Origin: JAZKFR01 sp040386295
GTDB lineage: Bacteria; Pseudomonadota; Gammaproteobacteria; Burkholderiales; Rhodocyclaceae
Reading direction: 5' to 3'
DNA length: 6,456 nt
Assembly (NCBI GenBank): GCA_040386295.1
Contig: JAZKFR010000158.1
Location: forward strand, 1 to 6,456
How positions within the stretch are numbered: the stretch's first letter is position 1; each line of letters begins with the position of its first letter. Below are positions 4,794-6,456 of the stretch, piece after piece. The translations under genes and the position numbers were made by a program. Below the pieces are notes generated by a model that had not been told where the DNA came from, did no database searches, and was given only the letters and a program-made list of their open reading frames with translations.

Positions 4794-6456
4794 ATGAGTA
4801 AAGAAATGATCGTTGGTATCGACCTTGGCACAACCAATAGTCTGATTTCTATATGGCAAGACGGTGTGTCTGTATTAGTCCCAAACGCCTTGGGTAAATC
4901 TCTGACCCCGTCATGCGTCGGCCTTTCCGACTCCGGTGAAGTATTGGTGGGGGAAGCAGCGAAAGAGCGCTTACAGACCCACCCACAGCTGACCACGGCC
5001 AACTTCAAACGCTACATGGGGAGCGCGCGCAACACGCGTCTTGGCAAGCGGAATTTCCGCCCTGAAGAGCTCTCTTCTTTTGTGCTCAGAGCCTTGAAGG
5101 CCGACGCGGAGGCTTATCTCGGCATGCCCATTACTGAAGCAGTCATCTCGGTTCCCGCTTATTTCAGCGATGCCCAGCGCAAAGCGACTCAAACGGCCGG
5201 GATATTGAGTGGCCTGAAAGTGGATCGTTTGATCAACGAACCGACGGCGGCAGCCCTAGCTTATGGTGTTCGTGACGCGGCGTCAGAAAACCAATATCTC
5301 ATTTTCGATTTGGGTGGCGGCACCTTTGATGTCTCAATCCTTGAGCTATTCGACGGGGTTATGGAGGTTCGCGCCAGCGCGGGGGATAACTTTCTCGGTG
5401 GAGAGGATTTTGCGGATGTCGTGATCGAACATTTCTTCGCCACGCAAGGTGCGCTTGCTGGAATCAAGCCTTCTGCTCTATCGAAAGAAGATGGGCAAAA
5501 GCTACGTAATGGCACGAACAAACTTATTTGGCAGCTTTCAGAGCGTAACGACGCCGAATTGGCGATCACGCTTTCTGGACAGACGGTTAACTATCGATTG
5601 AGCGAAGATGAATTCGCCGGTTTGGCAAGCAAGCTGCTGGAACGCATTCGTTTGCCGGTTGAGCGCGCATTGCGTGATGCCCGAATCCGTGTCTCTGATT
5701 TGTCGCAAATCTTGCTCGCTGGGGGAGCGACGCGAATGCCGATTGTGCGCAAACTGGTCGCCAGGATGTTCGGGCGTTTCCCCAGTTGCCACATCAATCC
5801 CGACGAGGTGGTCGCGCTGGGCGCAGCCGTACAGGCCGGGCTAAAAATGAAGGACTCAGCGCTTGATGAACTGGTGATGACCGATGTTTGCCCTTACACC
5901 CTGGGCATCTCGACCATGCAGCGTACCGGTGGCGCGCAAAACAATTTAGTGGCCGGCGTCTATTTGCCCATCATTGAGCGGAATACGGTTGTTCCCATTA
6001 GCCGGAGTCGTGATATTTACACGGTTGCCGATCAGCAACAGAGATTGGCGATTGAGGTATTCCAGGGCGAAGCACGAATGGTCAAGGACAACATCCCCTT
6101 AGGCACTTTTGAAGTTGAAGTTCCGCCAAAAGCTGCTGGTTTAACAGGCGCTGACGTGCGCTTTACCTATGACAGCAATGGAATTCTTGAAGTCGAGGCC
6201 ACCGTTCATGAAACGAATGTGAAACGTCGCTTGGTGATTCAGGACAACCCTGGTTCGTTATCAGCACAGGAGATTGATCAGCGTTTGCTGGAACTATCGG
6301 CACTGAAGTTGCATCCGCGCGAAGATTTGCGCAACGTCACCCTATTGGCGCGTGCTGACCGCTTGTTCGAGGAACTGCTGGGTGATCTTCGTCTCACGGT
6401 TTCTGAAGCACTTGGCCGTTTTCAAGCCGTTCTGGAGAGACAAGATCAGCGCGAGA
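4794..6456 (+). CDS. hscC: HscC-type Hsp70 chaperone (partial, C-terminus beyond window)
   Basis: This is a cytoplasmic ATP-dependent Hsp70, closest by recall to E. coli HscC rather than DnaK or HscA. The frame is open for 554 codons to the window edge; E. coli HscC has about 556 residues and the alignment suggests some 20-30 are missing. ATPase motifs are intact: IDLGTTNS (9-16), K72 in FKRYMGS, SVPAYFSDAQRKAT (119-132), INEPTAAALAYG (147-158), FDLGGGTFDV (171-180), AGGATRMP (309-316) and NPDEVVALGAAVQ (335-347). The linker reads ELVMTDVCPYTLGI (359-372) where DnaK has a leucine-rich linker. A substrate-binding beta domain (about 365-480) and a short helical part (from about 490) follow, and the DnaK-like C-terminal lid is shortened as in HscC. 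ATG 4794 has only a weak TAAAGA upstream; M5 is a possible alternative. HscC normally works with its own J-domain partner, which might lie just beyond the window. Confidence 0.94.
   Translation, partial: MSKEMIVGIDLGTTNSLISIWQDGVSVLVPNALGKSLTPSCVGLSDSGEVLVGEAAKERLQTHPQLTTANFKRYMGSARNTRLGKRNFRPEELSSFVLRALKADAEAYLGMPITEAVISVPAYFSDAQRKATQTAGILSGLKVDRLINEPTAAALAYGVRDAASENQYLIFDLGGGTFDVSILELFDGVMEVRASAGDNFLGGEDFADVVIEHFFATQGALAGIKPSALSKEDGQKLRNGTNKLIWQLSERNDAELAITLSGQTVNYRLSEDEFAGLASKLLERIRLPVERALRDARIRVSDLSQILLAGGATRMPIVRKLVARMFGRFPSCHINPDEVVALGAAVQAGLKMKDSALDELVMTDVCPYTLGISTMQRTGGAQNNLVAGVYLPIIERNTVVPISRSRDIYTVADQQQRLAIEVFQGEARMVKDNIPLGTFEVEVPPKAAGLTGADVRFTYDSNGILEVEATVHETNVKRRLVIQDNPGSLSAQEIDQRLLELSALKLHPREDLRNVTLLARADRLFEELLGDLRLTVSEALGRFQAVLERQDQRE

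Overview
The window looks like chromosomal DNA of a betaproteobacterium, most likely in the order Burkholderiales. Three things suggest this: the style of the EngB and HemB proteins, the divergent pairing of a diheme cytochrome c4 gene with engB, and engB followed directly by hemB. The assignment is inferred from remembered gene order and protein similarity; no search was run.

Layout. The left third is on the minus strand. It holds the N-terminal two thirds of msrP (periplasmic methionine sulfoxide reductase, cut by the window edge at base 1), then a small two-CBS-domain protein, then a cytochrome c4 gene. The cytochrome gene is followed by a clear intrinsic terminator, which separates it from the CBS gene. 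A 244-bp divergent intergenic region leads into engB and hemB on the plus strand, probably one transcription unit. hemB converges with ychJ, a small SEC-C zinc-motif protein on the minus strand. ychJ is divergent from hscC, an Hsp70-family chaperone gene on the plus strand that runs off the right edge about 20-30 codons short of its expected end.

How the genes fit together. Most are housekeeping or stress functions. msrP repairs oxidised periplasmic methionines, cytochrome c4 carries electrons in the periplasm, HemB makes porphobilinogen for heme (which cytochrome c needs), and EngB assists assembly of the large ribosomal subunit. HscC is a specialised Hsp70 and YchJ carries a SecA-like metal-binding motif. 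No mobile element, tRNA, rRNA, CRISPR array or convincing unknown system is visible.

Points deserving a second look are the CBS gene sitting between cytochrome c4 and msrP, three inverted repeats ahead of msrP, a change of base skew between engB-hemB and hscC, and the ychJ/hscC divergent pair. No stretch longer than 300 bases lacks a gene.
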